Shown: positions 8,287-19,451, counted from the first letter of the stretch. The stretch: DNA of 64,000 nt from Kaistia granuli DSM 23481 (GCF_000380505.1 NZ_AQYH01000004.1:124001-188000), one strand, 5' to 3'. Translations and numbers: made by a program. Notes: generated by a model from the letters alone, not told the origin.

Positions 8287-9765
8287 TCAGTCGCCGTTCG
8301 GGCGAGACAGGGATGCGTAGCTCGCGACGGCCGGGAACATCGCCTTGAACGTCTCGAAGCGATGCTGGTAGGCCTCGGCCTGCTCGGCCAGGGGGCGAAC
8401 CGCTTCGACCTTTTCCGGTGGCTTGGCGATCAAGGCGATGTCGACGCCGCTTTCGCCGATCATGGCGAGCCGGGCGGCACCCAGGGACGGGCCGAGATCG
8501 GCCTCGTCGTAGCGCGCGAGGTCGCGCCCCAGCAGCGTCGCCAGGATCCGGCACCAGAACAGGCTCTGCGCGCCGCCGCCGATCAGCCCGGGGACCGGGC
8601 AGGGGCTGCCGGCCTCGGTCAGGAGATCGTCGGCCTGGCGGATCGAAAAGGCGACGCCCTCGATCACCGCTTGCGCGATGTCGATCGGATCGGTCGCCGG
8701 GCTCAGTCCGAGAAACGCGCCGCGAAGATCGCCGTCGCCATGCGGGGTCCGTTCGCCGCTGAGATAGGGCAGGAACATCACAGATGACGGTCCGGCATAG
8801 CGGGCCTCGACCTTCGCCAGCAAGGCGCCGATATCGGCGGCGCCCGTCAGCTTGCTGGCCCAGGCCAGGGCGCTGGCGCCGTTCAGCATGGCCGCCATCT
8901 GGTACCAGCCGGGCGTGCAATGGGCGAAATTGTGCAGTACGAGGTCCGGCTTGGGCGCATAGCGGTCCTGCGCCACGAAATAGACCACGCCGGTGCCGAG
9001 CGAGATGAAGCCCGAGCCGGGTGCGGCGCAGCCGAGACCGATCGCCCCGGTTCCGACATCGGCGCCGCCGCAGGCGAGGGGTATGCCGGCGCGAAGGCCG
9101 AGCGCCCCGGCAATTGCCGGCCGCAGACGTCCGGCGATCTGGTAGCCCTCCATCAAAGGCGGCATCCAGCCGGGGTCTATGCCGAGCCCGTTCAGGATCG
9201 CCGGCGACCATTGCCGCCGCGCCTGATCAAACAGTTGCGTGCCGCCGGCGTCGGACATGTCGCTGGCGATCTCGCCGGTCAGCCACAGCCGCACATAGTC
9301 CTTCGCCAGCATCACATGGGCGATGCGGTCATAGTGCTTCGGCTCATTGTCGCGCATCCACAAGAGCTTCGCCGCGGTGAAGCTCGTCATCGGCACGACG
9401 CCGGAGATCTCCGCCAGGCCGGGCACGCGCGCGGCCATCGAGGTGCATTGCTCGGCACCGCGGCTATCGTTCCAGAGGATGGCCGGCCGGACGACCTGGT
9501 GATCGGCGTCGAGCGTGACCAGCGAATGCATCTGGCCCGAGAAACCGAGCGCGCGAACGGCGGCAAAGGCCTCCGGCTGGGCCTGGCGCAGCGAGGTCAG
9601 CACGGACTGCAGCGCTTCGATCCAGAGGGCCGGATCCTGCTCGCTGATGCCCGGCCCCGGGCGCGACGTTGCGTAGTCGCGGGTGGCGCGAGCCAGGGTC
9701 CGCTGGCTTTCGTCGACCAGGATAGCCTTGGTCGCCGTCGTTCCGACGTCGATCCCCAGATACAT
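8287..9765 (-). CDS. xylB: FGGY-family carbohydrate kinase, xylulokinase-like
   Basis: 492 residues; start chosen at the ATG of MYLGIDVGTTATKAILVDE because upstream in-frame codons lie inside the neighbouring regulator gene and a GGGGGCAAGG Shine-Dalgarno precedes it. The FGGY ATPase fold is clear: N-terminal phosphate-1 motif, GFSGQMHSLVTLD (xylulokinase-type substrate loop), AILWNDSRGAEQC and the C-terminal adenosine site LIGGGAQSLFWCRILATLL. It most resembles D-xylulose kinase, which makes xylulose 5-phosphate for transketolase. Enzymes of this type also accept other ketoses, including 1-deoxy-D-xylulose in Escherichia coli. It is 26 bases downstream of the SorC gene in the same unit. Confidence 0.88.
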   Translation of the reverse strand: MYLGIDVGTTATKAILVDESQRTLARATRDYATSRPGPGISEQDPALWIEALQSVLTSLRQAQPEAFAAVRALGFSGQMHSLVTLDADHQVVRPAILWNDSRGAEQCTSMAARVPGLAEISGVVPMTSFTAAKLLWMRDNEPKHYDRIAHVMLAKDYVRLWLTGEIASDMSDAGGTQLFDQARRQWSPAILNGLGIDPGWMPPLMEGYQIAGRLRPAIAGALGLRAGIPLACGGADVGTGAIGLGCAAPGSGFISLGTGVVYFVAQDRYAPKPDLVLHNFAHCTPGWYQMAAMLNGASALAWASKLTGAADIGALLAKVEARYAGPSSVMFLPYLSGERTPHGDGDLRGAFLGLSPATDPIDIAQAVIEGVAFSIRQADDLLTEAGSPCPVPGLIGGGAQSLFWCRILATLLGRDLARYDEADLGPSLGAARLAMIGESGVDIALIAKPPEKVEAVRPLAEQAEAYQHRFETFKAMFPAVASYASLSRPNGD

Positions 9766-9791
9766 CGCCTTGCCCCCGCTTGCGTCGTCCG

Positions 9792-10763
9792 TCAGCTTTC
9801 CAGGGCCAGCAGCGCCTTGGCGCCGGCCTCGTCCGTGATCAGAGTGTTGCAGCCAACCCGCTTCATCGTGGCGCGAATGGCGATGGCGCGGCTGGCGCCT
9901 CCGGTCGCCAGCACGACGTGCCGCGCCTTGCTGACCGCGTCGAGATCGATCGACATGACGCGGTCGTTCAAAGCGTGCTCGACCGTCCGGCCTTCCGCAT
10001 CCAGGAAATTGCACATCGCGTCGCCGACGCAGCCGGCCTCGACCAGTTCGTTCAGTTCCTGCGGCGAGATCAGGGTCTGCGACAGCGACGTGGCGGACGG
10101 ACTGATGTCGCCGACGCTGATCACCGCGATGTCGAGATCTTCGGCCAGCCGGTACAGGCGATCCAGGCCGCAGCGGTCGATCAGATGGCGCTTGGTCTCG
10201 ATCGAGTCGACCAGGAGCGGCGACAGGAAGAGGTAGCATTCGGCGCCGATCTGGCTGGCGAGCCGCCAGGAGAATTCGATCGGATTGGTAAGATGGGCCT
10301 CGAGCACGCCGCCAAGCAGCGAGACGACGCGCACGCGCTCGCGGCGGGCAGGGCGGAAGCTGGCGAGGGAGGCCGTCAGCGTGCGCCCCCAGCCGACGCC
10401 GATGGTGCAGTCATCGGTGATCGCCTCCGAGAGGAACTGGCCGAGCGCCAGTCCGACCGCCTTGGCGGTACCCTCCGTGTCGTCGGCGCCGGGCACGACG
10501 ATCGCCTCGTCGAGGCCGAAGGTTTTTTCGAGCTTCACGGCGAGCTCGACGCACTCGCCGATCCCCTCATTGATCCAGAGCTGGACCTCGCCGCGCTTCA
10601 CCGCCTCGTCGAGGGCGCGGATGATCGTCATCCGGCTGACGCCGAGCTTCTCGGCGACATCCTTCTGCGTCAGGCCCTGATTGTAGTAGAGCCACGCGGC
10701 GCGCAGCCGAAGCGACGACGTTTCGGAGAGGGCCTTCTGCGTGCCTCGTCTGAGCTTGACCAC
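9792..10763 (-). CDS. SorC/DeoR-type sugar-binding transcriptional regulator (second copy)
   Basis: 323 residues. The helix-turn-helix is at about residues 22-60 (YYNQGLTQKDVAEKLGVSRMTIIRAL), followed by a SorC effector domain (GVGWGRTLTASLASF, SIDLDAVSKARHVVLATGG). The C-terminal motif DLDAVSKARHVVLATGG parallels DALSNVTHCIAVALG of the first SorC gene at 5034, so the two are paralogues, but their helix-turn-helix regions differ and they should read different sites. It lies inside the operon between the hydrolase (36 bases) and the kinase (26 bases), and it probably autoregulates the unit in response to a phosphorylated intermediate. Confidence 0.9.
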   Translation of the reverse strand: MVKLRRGTQKALSETSSLRLRAAWLYYNQGLTQKDVAEKLGVSRMTIIRALDEAVKRGEVQLWINEGIGECVELAVKLEKTFGLDEAIVVPGADDTEGTAKAVGLALGQFLSEAITDDCTIGVGWGRTLTASLASFRPARRERVRVVSLLGGVLEAHLTNPIEFSWRLASQIGAECYLFLSPLLVDSIETKRHLIDRCGLDRLYRLAEDLDIAVISVGDISPSATSLSQTLISPQELNELVEAGCVGDAMCNFLDAEGRTVEHALNDRVMSIDLDAVSKARHVVLATGGASRAIAIRATMKRVGCNTLITDEAGAKALLALES

Positions 10764-10799
10764 GATATTCCTCAGTTTGGCGGCGAAGACCGCGCGGCG

Positions 10800-11588
10800 C
10801 TAGGCGTTGGCGGTCAGGAAGGACTGGATCCAGCCATTGACCGACTTGAAGTCCTCGATCTGCGGCATGTGGCCGGTCGCGGCGAGGACATGCTGTTCGC
10901 CGCCGAACCGGGCGAGCCGGTCGCGGTCGAGCGGATTGATGGTGTCCTGTTCGCCCCAAATCGTCAGGCGGGGCATGCCGCTCGCGACGATCGCCGCGAC
11001 GGTCGGCTGCAGGGCGTCGCCGAGACCCGGCAGGAGGGCGGCAATGGCCGTGATCGCCTCGCGCCGTCCCGGGCGACCGAGATGCGTCAGGACATGCGCC
11101 GCCATCGGCTTGTTGATCAGGCGCGGGCGCGCCACCAGCCTCTGCAGCAGGGCGAGCGCCGAGTCCGCATCGTTGAGCTTGCCAAAGCTGGCGGTGAAGT
11201 CCGGGTCGATGCCCTTGCCGAGGCCGGCTGGCGCGATCAGCACCAGCGAGCGCACGCGGTCGGGCGCCCGCTCGGCGAGCCGCAGCGCGACGGCGCCGCC
11301 CAGCGAATGCCCGACCAGATGTACGACGCCCTGGGTCCGCTCCGCCAGCCCGGCCAGCACCGCATCGACCAGGCCGTCCAGGCTGATGCTGGATGCCGGC
11401 TCCGCCTCGCCATGTCCCGGCAGATCAACGCCCCAGACCCGGAAGTCGGCGGCGAGTTGCGGCGCATTGGCCAGCCAGGAAAGGCGGTCCGCGCCGAAGC
11501 CGTGGATCAGCACGATTTCGGGCTGGCCGTCCTGCCCGCCCATCGCGTGGAAGGGCGCCGGAAGCGCGGCTGTCTTCGCCTCGGACAT
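10800..11588 (-). CDS. Alpha/beta-hydrolase, AcoC C-terminal-domain-like
   Basis: 262 residues; the ATG at 11588 follows the lipoyl gene by 11 bases, and the longer in-frame extension is spurious. Alpha/beta-hydrolase features are complete: oxyanion-hole HGFG (residues 29-32), nucleophile elbow GHSLGG with Ser95, acid Asp215 in GEQDTINP and base His240 in TGHMPQIED. In acetoin dehydrogenase clusters of Pseudomonas/Cupriavidus type, AcoC joins a lipoyl domain to just such a hydrolase fold. Here the two parts are separate adjacent genes. The role in acyl transfer or thioester hydrolysis is uncertain. No membrane segment or signal peptide is seen, so it is cytosolic. Confidence 0.82.
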   Translation of the reverse strand: MSEAKTAALPAPFHAMGGQDGQPEIVLIHGFGADRLSWLANAPQLAADFRVWGVDLPGHGEAEPASSISLDGLVDAVLAGLAERTQGVVHLVGHSLGGAVALRLAERAPDRVRSLVLIAPAGLGKGIDPDFTASFGKLNDADSALALLQRLVARPRLINKPMAAHVLTHLGRPGRREAITAIAALLPGLGDALQPTVAAIVASGMPRLTIWGEQDTINPLDRDRLARFGGEQHVLAATGHMPQIEDFKSVNGWIQSFLTANA

Positions 11589-11599
11589 GGCGCTGTCGC

Positions 11600-11839
11600 T
11601 CACTCGGTCGCGATGATGGCGAGCGTCGTGCCGATCTCGGCGAGGTCGCCTTCCGGCACGACGATCTGCTTCAGGACGCCGGTCGCGGGCGCCTCGATCT
11701 CCATGCTGAGCTTGGTCGTCGTGACGACGAGGATCTGTTCGCCCTCGGTGACGGCGTCCCCCTCGCTCTTCAGCCATTCCGTCAGTTCGGCCTCGGTCGT
11801 CTCGTTGCCCAATTGCGGCATCAGCAGCGGAATATCCAT
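11600..11839 (-). CDS. Stand-alone lipoyl-domain protein (split E2)
   Basis: 79 residues, just one biotinyl/lipoyl domain. It runs from MDIPLLMPQLG through the hairpin TTTKLSMEIEAPATG, where Lys43 is the expected lipoylation site, to the closing strand. The usual DK of ETDKA is replaced by TK, as seen in some acetoin-dehydrogenase-type lipoyl domains. A GAGAGGAAA Shine-Dalgarno selects this ATG. It lies 38 bases after the E1 gene and 11 before the hydrolase gene. There is no E2 acyltransferase core or peripheral-subunit-binding domain anywhere in the window, so it presumably works as the swinging arm of E1 and borrows lipoamide dehydrogenase from elsewhere. A biotin carrier is less likely because no carboxylase is nearby. 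Confidence 0.85.
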   Translation of the reverse strand: MDIPLLMPQLGNETTEAELTEWLKSEGDAVTEGEQILVVTTTKLSMEIEAPATGVLKQIVVPEGDLAEIGTTLAIIATE

Positions 11840-11877
11840 CGTTTCCTCTCGGTATTTCTTGTCGAAGGCGCAGGAGC

Positions 11878-14337
<2,460 letters not shown>

Positions 14338-14568
14338 GCTTTCCTCCATCGGCCATCGCCGGCAACCCGCCCTCGAAGCCCCGGCGGTGGCGATGCTGTC
14401 CTCGGGCTTCGGCACGTCACTATTGCGTCGCTGTTACATATGTCAACTCGAATTTGCAAAAGTTGGGATGGCGGTATTCACCGACCTCGACCGCAGAGGC
14501 GCCGACCGGGTGGAACCGCACGCCCGCGGCATGCGTTGATCCCCCGTTCCACGACATGGAGGTGCGAC

Positions 14569-14883
14569 ATGCCTCGGGGTGACAAATCGAAATACACCGA
14601 CAAGCAGGAGCGCAAGGCCGACCATATCGCCGAGAGCTACGAGGCGCGCGGCGTCTCCGAGAAGGAGGCCGAACGGCGTGCCTGGGCGACCGTCAACAAG
14701 GATGATGGCGGCGGCAAGAAATCGGGTTCGGGCCGAGGCGCCCATACCGGCCATCCCGCCGCGCATAAGGGTGGCGAGAAGGGCGGAGCGGCATCGGCGG
14801 CGCGACCGGCGGCAGAACGTTCGGCCTCGGCCAGGAAGGCGGCCGCGACACGCAAGCGCAATGTCGAGCATGCGCATGGCTGA
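14569..14883 (+). CDS. Small basic protein, plasmid-stabilisation-annotated family
   Basis: 104 residues, strongly basic and low complexity after residue 45 (Lys, Gly, Ala, Ser rich, with KKSGSGRG). The N-terminal half reads KYTDKQERKADHIAESYEAR then GVSEKEAERRAWATVNK, a pattern I recall in rhizobial proteins annotated loosely as plasmid stabilization protein. A GGAGGTGCGAC Shine-Dalgarno fixes the ATG. It precedes a small membrane protein and ku on the same strand. The basic tail suggests nucleic-acid binding, and its position suggests a link to the end-joining genes, but neither is shown. The much longer frame running through it from upstream is antisense to the E1 gene. Confidence 0.7.
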   Translation: MPRGDKSKYTDKQERKADHIAESYEARGVSEKEAERRAWATVNKDDGGGKKSGSGRGAHTGHPAAHKGGEKGGAASAARPAAERSASARKAAATRKRNVEHAHG

Positions 14884-14954
14884 TGGCGCCGGCGGGCGAG
14901 AGCGCCAATCCGTTCGCGTCCCCCACCTGCGACCGTCCAGCGAAGGAGTTGAAG

Positions 14955-15110
14955 ATGGACCAGAGAGTCGGGCTTTCCCCACAGGAGCCACAATCGACGA
15001 CGACGCGGGCGCGGCAAGCGATCGCGCCGCATCGGCTGCGCTATATGCTGGGTGCGGGTATCGCGGCCGTCGTGCTAGGTTTCCTCGCTGTCTACTTCCT
15101 CGTCACGTGA
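14955..15110 (+). CDS. Small single-pass membrane protein, unknown function
   Basis: 51 residues starting MDQRVGLS, with a GAAGGAG Shine-Dalgarno. The N-terminal half is hydrophilic (SPQEPQSTTTRARQAIAPHR), and the C-terminal half is one hydrophobic segment (MLGAGIAAVVLGFLAVYFLV), ending two residues later. It lies between the small basic protein and ku, with only 10 bases to the Ku start, so it is probably co-transcribed. I recognise no family. Confidence 0.55.
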   Translation: MDQRVGLSPQEPQSTTTRARQAIAPHRLRYMLGAGIAAVVLGFLAVYFLVT

Positions 15111-15120
15111 GGGTGCGACC

Positions 15121-15942
15121 ATGGCGCCCCGCTCGTTCTGGAAGGGCTATCTGAAGCTATCGCTGGTCACCTGTCCGGTGGCGATGGTGCCGGCGACGAC
15201 GGATAACGAGAAACTTCGATTCCACACGCTGAACCGCGCCACGGGAAACCGCGTCGTCAGCCAGTATGTCGATCTGGAGACGGGCGAGGCCGTCGAGGAC
15301 GACGATCAGGTCAAGGGCTACGAGCGCGGCGAGGACGAGTATCTGATGCTGGAGGACGACGAGATCGCCTCGGTCGCCCTCGAAAGTACCCGCACCATCG
15401 ACATCGAAAGCTTCGTGCCGAGCGATGCCATCGACTGGATCTGGTACGACAAGCCGCATTATCTCGTGCCCGACGATCCGGTCGGCGAGGAGGCGTTTTC
15501 CGTCATTCGCGACGCCATGGCCGCGACCGGCACGGTCGGCATTTCGCGGCTGGTGCTCTACCGGCGCGAACGCGCGGTGATGCTGAAGCCGCGCGACGCC
15601 GGCATTGAGCTCTGGACGCTGCATTTCGGCGACGAGATCCGCGAGGAGGGCGCCTATTTCGAGGGCATCGAAGCGTCGAAGCCGGATCCGAAGCTGATGC
15701 AGATGATGCAGACCTTGATCCAGGAACGGACCAAGGCGTGGTCGCCGGCGCTCGTCAGCGATCCCGTGCAGGACAAGCTGCTGGAAATCATCGCCGCGAA
15801 GAAGAAGGGCAGGAAGCCGGCAACTGCCAAGGCTCAGCCGAAATCGGAGGGCAATGTCGTCAGTATCCTCGACGCGTTGAAGCGGAGCCTGGCGGCGGAC
15901 GGCAAGTCCGGCGGCAAGGCTGGCCCCTCCAAGGGCAAGTAG
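15121..15942 (+). CDS. ku: Ku protein (non-homologous end joining), paralogue 1
   Basis: 273 residues, the usual size for a bacterial Ku homodimer subunit. It begins with the conserved SFWKGYLKLSLVTCPVAM and contains FHTLNRATGNRV, QVKGYERGEDEY and the core YDKPHYLVPDD. The C-terminal 40 residues are a basic Lys/Ala tail (KKKGRKPATAK, SGGKAGPSKGK) of the type that recruits LigD. Ku binds double-strand DNA ends. The gene is convergent with ligD, their stops 1 base apart, and a second ku lies beyond ligD. The GAGGGTG Shine-Dalgarno supports the ATG. Confidence 0.95.
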   Translation: MAPRSFWKGYLKLSLVTCPVAMVPATTDNEKLRFHTLNRATGNRVVSQYVDLETGEAVEDDDQVKGYERGEDEYLMLEDDEIASVALESTRTIDIESFVPSDAIDWIWYDKPHYLVPDDPVGEEAFSVIRDAMAATGTVGISRLVLYRRERAVMLKPRDAGIELWTLHFGDEIREEGAYFEGIEASKPDPKLMQMMQTLIQERTKAWSPALVSDPVQDKLLEIIAAKKKGRKPATAKAQPKSEGNVVSILDALKRSLAADGKSGGKAGPSKGK

Positions 15943-15943
15943 A

Positions 15944-18529
15944 TCAGGCTTTCTTCGACGGCTTGCCATCCTGCAGCGGCGCCGCCGCCTTGCGAAAATC
16001 GGCCCAGGGATCGGCGCGGAGCGCGGCAAGCCGGGTCGGCATGTTGAGCACGGTGAAATAGGCGGGGCCGATTCCGGGTGTCAGTTCGTCCCAGGCGAGC
16101 GGGGCGGAGACCGGGGCGCCCGGCCGCGCGCGGGTCGAATAGGGGGCGACGGCCGTCTGGCCGCGCTGGTTGCGCAGATAGTCGATCAGGATCTTGCCCG
16201 GCCGTTTCGCCTTGGCGATCGTCGCGACATAGGCGTCGGGACTGTCGGCCGCCATGGCGTCGGCGATCCCCTTGGTGAACGCCTTGATCGCCGGCCACTC
16301 GGCCTTGGGCTTCAGCGGCGCGACGACATGCAAACCTTTGCCGCCGGACGTTTTGACGAAGGGCTCGAGCCCGGCATCGGCGAGACGCTGGCGAACCTCC
16401 TGGGCGGCGGCGATGACCGCTTCCCAGCCCGTGCCCTCGCCGGGGTCGAGGTCGAGGATGATCATGTCCGGTCGTTCCCATTCGGCGAGCGTCGAGCCCC
16501 AGGGATGGATCTCCAGCACGGCCGATTGAACCAGGGCAATCAGCCCGTCGAGATCCGCGATGCTGATCAATTGCTCGACTTCGGCCGTCGAGGGATCGTC
16601 GACCAGCCGGATCGCCGCGTTCAGGCCTTTCCAGGCGTTCTTCTGGAAGAACTGTTCGCCGCCGATCCCGCTCGGGCAGCGCAGCAGGGACAGCGGACGA
16701 TCGGTGACGAAGGGTGCGATATGCGGCCAGACTTCGGCATAATAGTCGGCAAGGCCCTCCTTGGTGACGCCGTTATCCGGCCAGTAGATGCGGTCGGGGT
16801 GGGTCAGCTTGATGCCGTGATGCGGCACCTCGGCGGTGGTCTCCGCCTTCGCCTTGCCCGTCTCGACCATGCTCGGCTCCTCCCGGATGATTTCTTCGGC
16901 CGCCTTGTCCTCGCGCAGGCCACGGAACGCCGCGTGGCGCAGATGGCCGTCCGCTGTCCAGGCCCGGTACTCGACTTCGGCCACCAGTTCGGGTCGCACG
17001 AAGCGGACCTGCCGGCCTTCTTCCGCCGTCAGCGGCCGTCCGAACGGATTGGCCGTGACCCGCATGCGCTCCAGCCGCTGGTAGAGATCCTCGGCCAGGC
17101 GCGCGCTGAAGCCGGTGCCGACGCGGCCGACAGGCTGCAACGCGCCCCTCTCGTACACGCCCAGCACCAGCGAGCCGATGGCGCGCCGCGACGTCGTCGA
17201 GGGAACATAGCCGCCGATGACGAATTCCTGCCGACTTGAACTCTTCACCTTGAGCCAGCTCTTGCCGCGGCCGGAACGGTAGGGCGAATCCAGAACCTTG
17301 GAGACGATGCCCTCGAGGCCTAGCCGGCTCGCATGGCGAAAGACCTCCGCGCCGTCTTCCTCGAAATGCTGGCTGAAGCGAAGGAGTGATGCGCCCTGCG
17401 CGATCAGTGGCGCGAGGGCTTGCTTGCGCTCGGAGAGCGGCACCTCGCGAAGGTCATAGCCGTCGAGATGGAGGAGGTCGAAGGTGTAGAAGACGAAGCG
17501 ATCGGAACGGCCTTCGCTCAGATCCGCCTGCAGAGCGGAAAAATCGGACACCCCGCCCGTCGTCTCGACCACCAGTTCCCCGTCGATCAGCGCGGTTCCG
17601 ACGGGCAGCGCCTGCAGCGCGGCGACGATCTCCTTGCCGAATTTCTTGGTCCAGTCGAGACCCGTGCGGGTCGAGAGCTTGACCCGCCCCGCGCTCAGAT
17701 GCGCCTGCAAGCGATAGCCGTCGAATTTGATCTCGTGGATCCAGCGCTCGCCCGATGGCGGGGTCGCCGCCAGCGAGGCCAAGGCGGGCTCGACGAAGGC
17801 CGGCAGCGCGGCCTTCTTCGCGCCGACAATCGTCGCCGGATCGGGCAGGGCAGGGGCAGGCTCTGCCGCTTCCTCGTCCCTCTCGGCGCGGGGCTTCTTC
17901 TTCGCTGATTTCTCGATCTTGCCTGTCTTCGACGACCAGCCCGGCTCTTCGCCGGCGACATCGGCGATGGCGCGTCCGGTCTTCACCGAATCGGGCGATT
18001 CCTCAAGGATGTCCGGCGCACCAGCGGGCCGCGCCTCCTCGTCCTCCGCCTTGATGAGCAACCAGTTCTCGCGCTTCTCGCGCGGCTTGCCCTGCATTTT
18101 CACAAGGTGCCAGCGGCCGCGCAGCTTTTCGCCTTTCAGTTCGAATTCCAGATGGCCCTTGGCATAACCCTTGTGCGGATCGCCGACGGGTTCCCAGCTG
18201 CCGCGATCCCAGAGGATCACGGTGCCGCCGCCATATTCGCCCTTCGGGATGGTGCCTTCGAAGCCGCCATATTCGAGCGGATGGTCCTCGACATGCACGG
18301 CGAGCCGCTTCTCGGCCGGATCGAGGCTCGGCCCACGCGTCACCGCCCAGCTCTTCAGGACGCCGTCCATCTCGAGCCGGAAGTCGTAGTGCAGTCGGGT
18401 CGCATCATGCTTCTGGATGACGAAGCTGTGGCCGGCCTTGGCCTTGGCTTTCGAGGGCTTGCGGCCGGCCGGTTCGGGCGTCGACTTGAAATCGCGCTTG
18501 CTGCGATAGGTTTCGAGCGTCGCGGCCAT
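15944..18529 (-). CDS. ligD: LigD, multifunctional end-joining DNA ligase
   Basis: 861 residues with three domains in the order phosphoesterase, ligase, polymerase. The N-terminal 3-prime phosphoesterase (about 10-190) shows FVIQKHDATRLHYDFRLEMDG. After a charged linker, the ATP-dependent ligase domain has the adenylated Lys268 in HEIKFDGYR and the OB-fold GYVPSTTSRRAIGSLVLG. The C-terminal primase-polymerase (about 570-855) has LTHPDRIYWPDNGVTK, SLLRCPSGIGGEQFFQK and the metal-binding IILDLDPGEG. It processes and seals broken ends held by Ku. The second ku gene is 40 bases upstream on the same strand, so ku2-ligD is an operon. Confidence 0.97.
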   Translation of the reverse strand: MAATLETYRSKRDFKSTPEPAGRKPSKAKAKAGHSFVIQKHDATRLHYDFRLEMDGVLKSWAVTRGPSLDPAEKRLAVHVEDHPLEYGGFEGTIPKGEYGGGTVILWDRGSWEPVGDPHKGYAKGHLEFELKGEKLRGRWHLVKMQGKPREKRENWLLIKAEDEEARPAGAPDILEESPDSVKTGRAIADVAGEEPGWSSKTGKIEKSAKKKPRAERDEEAAEPAPALPDPATIVGAKKAALPAFVEPALASLAATPPSGERWIHEIKFDGYRLQAHLSAGRVKLSTRTGLDWTKKFGKEIVAALQALPVGTALIDGELVVETTGGVSDFSALQADLSEGRSDRFVFYTFDLLHLDGYDLREVPLSERKQALAPLIAQGASLLRFSQHFEEDGAEVFRHASRLGLEGIVSKVLDSPYRSGRGKSWLKVKSSSRQEFVIGGYVPSTTSRRAIGSLVLGVYERGALQPVGRVGTGFSARLAEDLYQRLERMRVTANPFGRPLTAEEGRQVRFVRPELVAEVEYRAWTADGHLRHAAFRGLREDKAAEEIIREEPSMVETGKAKAETTAEVPHHGIKLTHPDRIYWPDNGVTKEGLADYYAEVWPHIAPFVTDRPLSLLRCPSGIGGEQFFQKNAWKGLNAAIRLVDDPSTAEVEQLISIADLDGLIALVQSAVLEIHPWGSTLAEWERPDMIILDLDPGEGTGWEAVIAAAQEVRQRLADAGLEPFVKTSGGKGLHVVAPLKPKAEWPAIKAFTKGIADAMAADSPDAYVATIAKAKRPGKILIDYLRNQRGQTAVAPYSTRARPGAPVSAPLAWDELTPGIGPAYFTVLNMPTRLAALRADPWADFRKAAAPLQDGKPSKKA

Positions 18530-18569
18530 CTCAGCTAGCCCTCATGTCCGTCAGCTCGCCCCATGTCCG

Positions 18570-19451
18570 TCAACTCGCCTTGCGTCGTGGCGCGGTGGAC
18601 TTGGCCGGCTTCGCGGCCGTCGCCGATCTATCACGCGCCGCGCCGCTCTTCTTCGCTGCCGGGGCTGCCTCGGCCTTGCCCATCCCGGCGCTTTCGCGCA
18701 GCGCCGCCATCAGGTCAACGACCTTGGCGGTTTTCTGCGGGGCCGGTGGCGTGAAGGTCTTGCCATCGAGCTTGGCTCGGACCAGTTCGGCCAGCGCGGC
18801 CTCATAGCGGTCGTGGAAACCGGCGGGATCGAAGCTGCCGCGCTTGGTTGCGATGATGTGTTCGGCCAGCTCCAGCATCTCGCCTTCGATCTTGAGCTTG
18901 GGGATGTCGTCGAACACCTCGCGCGCCGGCCGCACGGCGTAATCGAAGCTGAGCGTGGTGGCGATCATGCCATTGTCCTCGGCCCGGATCAGCACGCTGC
19001 GCATCCGGCGGAACAGCACGGCACGGGCAATCGCCACGGCGCCGCTGGCGCGCATGCCGTCGCGGATCAGCGCGAAGGCTTCCTGCGCCGGCCGGTCGGC
19101 GGGTGTCAGGTAGTAGGGGCGATCGAAATAGACGTCGTCGATCGCATCGGCGGGGACAAAGGTTTCGACGGAGAGCGTCTTGTCGCTTTCCGGCTGCGCG
19201 GAAGCGATTTCCTCGGCATCAATCTGGACATACTCGCCGGCGGCCACTTCATAGCCCTTGACCTGGTCTTCGCTTTCGACCGGCTTGCCGGTGTCCTGGT
19301 CGACGAACTGCCGGCGAATGCGGTTGCCGGTATTGCGGTTGAGGGTGTGGAAAGTGATGCGCTCGGAGGTGGAGGCCGCCGTATGGAGCGCGACCGGACA
19401 GATGATCTCGGCGACTTTCAGATAGCCTTTCCAGACTGCACGGGGAGCCAT
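18570..19451 (-). CDS. ku: Ku protein (non-homologous end joining), paralogue 2
   Basis: 293 residues from the ATG at 19451, which has an AGGAG Shine-Dalgarno. A TTG two codons earlier is an unlikely start. The Ku core is clear (AVWKGYLKVAEIICPVAL, FHTLNRNTGNRI, QVKGYEVAAGEYVQI, FDRPYYLTPADRP), and the last 50 residues form an Ala/Lys/Arg tail. It differs strongly from the other Ku at 15121, so this is an old paralogue rather than a recent duplication. The two could form homo- or heterodimers with different LigD recruitment. It is upstream of ligD in a two-gene operon. Confidence 0.95.
   Translation of the reverse strand: MAPRAVWKGYLKVAEIICPVALHTAASTSERITFHTLNRNTGNRIRRQFVDQDTGKPVESEDQVKGYEVAAGEYVQIDAEEIASAQPESDKTLSVETFVPADAIDDVYFDRPYYLTPADRPAQEAFALIRDGMRASGAVAIARAVLFRRMRSVLIRAEDNGMIATTLSFDYAVRPAREVFDDIPKLKIEGEMLELAEHIIATKRGSFDPAGFHDRYEAALAELVRAKLDGKTFTPPAPQKTAKVVDLMAALRESAGMGKAEAAPAAKKSGAARDRSATAAKPAKSTAPRRKAS

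Noticed and set aside
14420-14470. ACATATGT-centred palindrome upstream of the fused E1 gene as SorC operator
   Set aside because: Only 8 bases are symmetric and the flanks do not match, so it is too weak to list as a feature.
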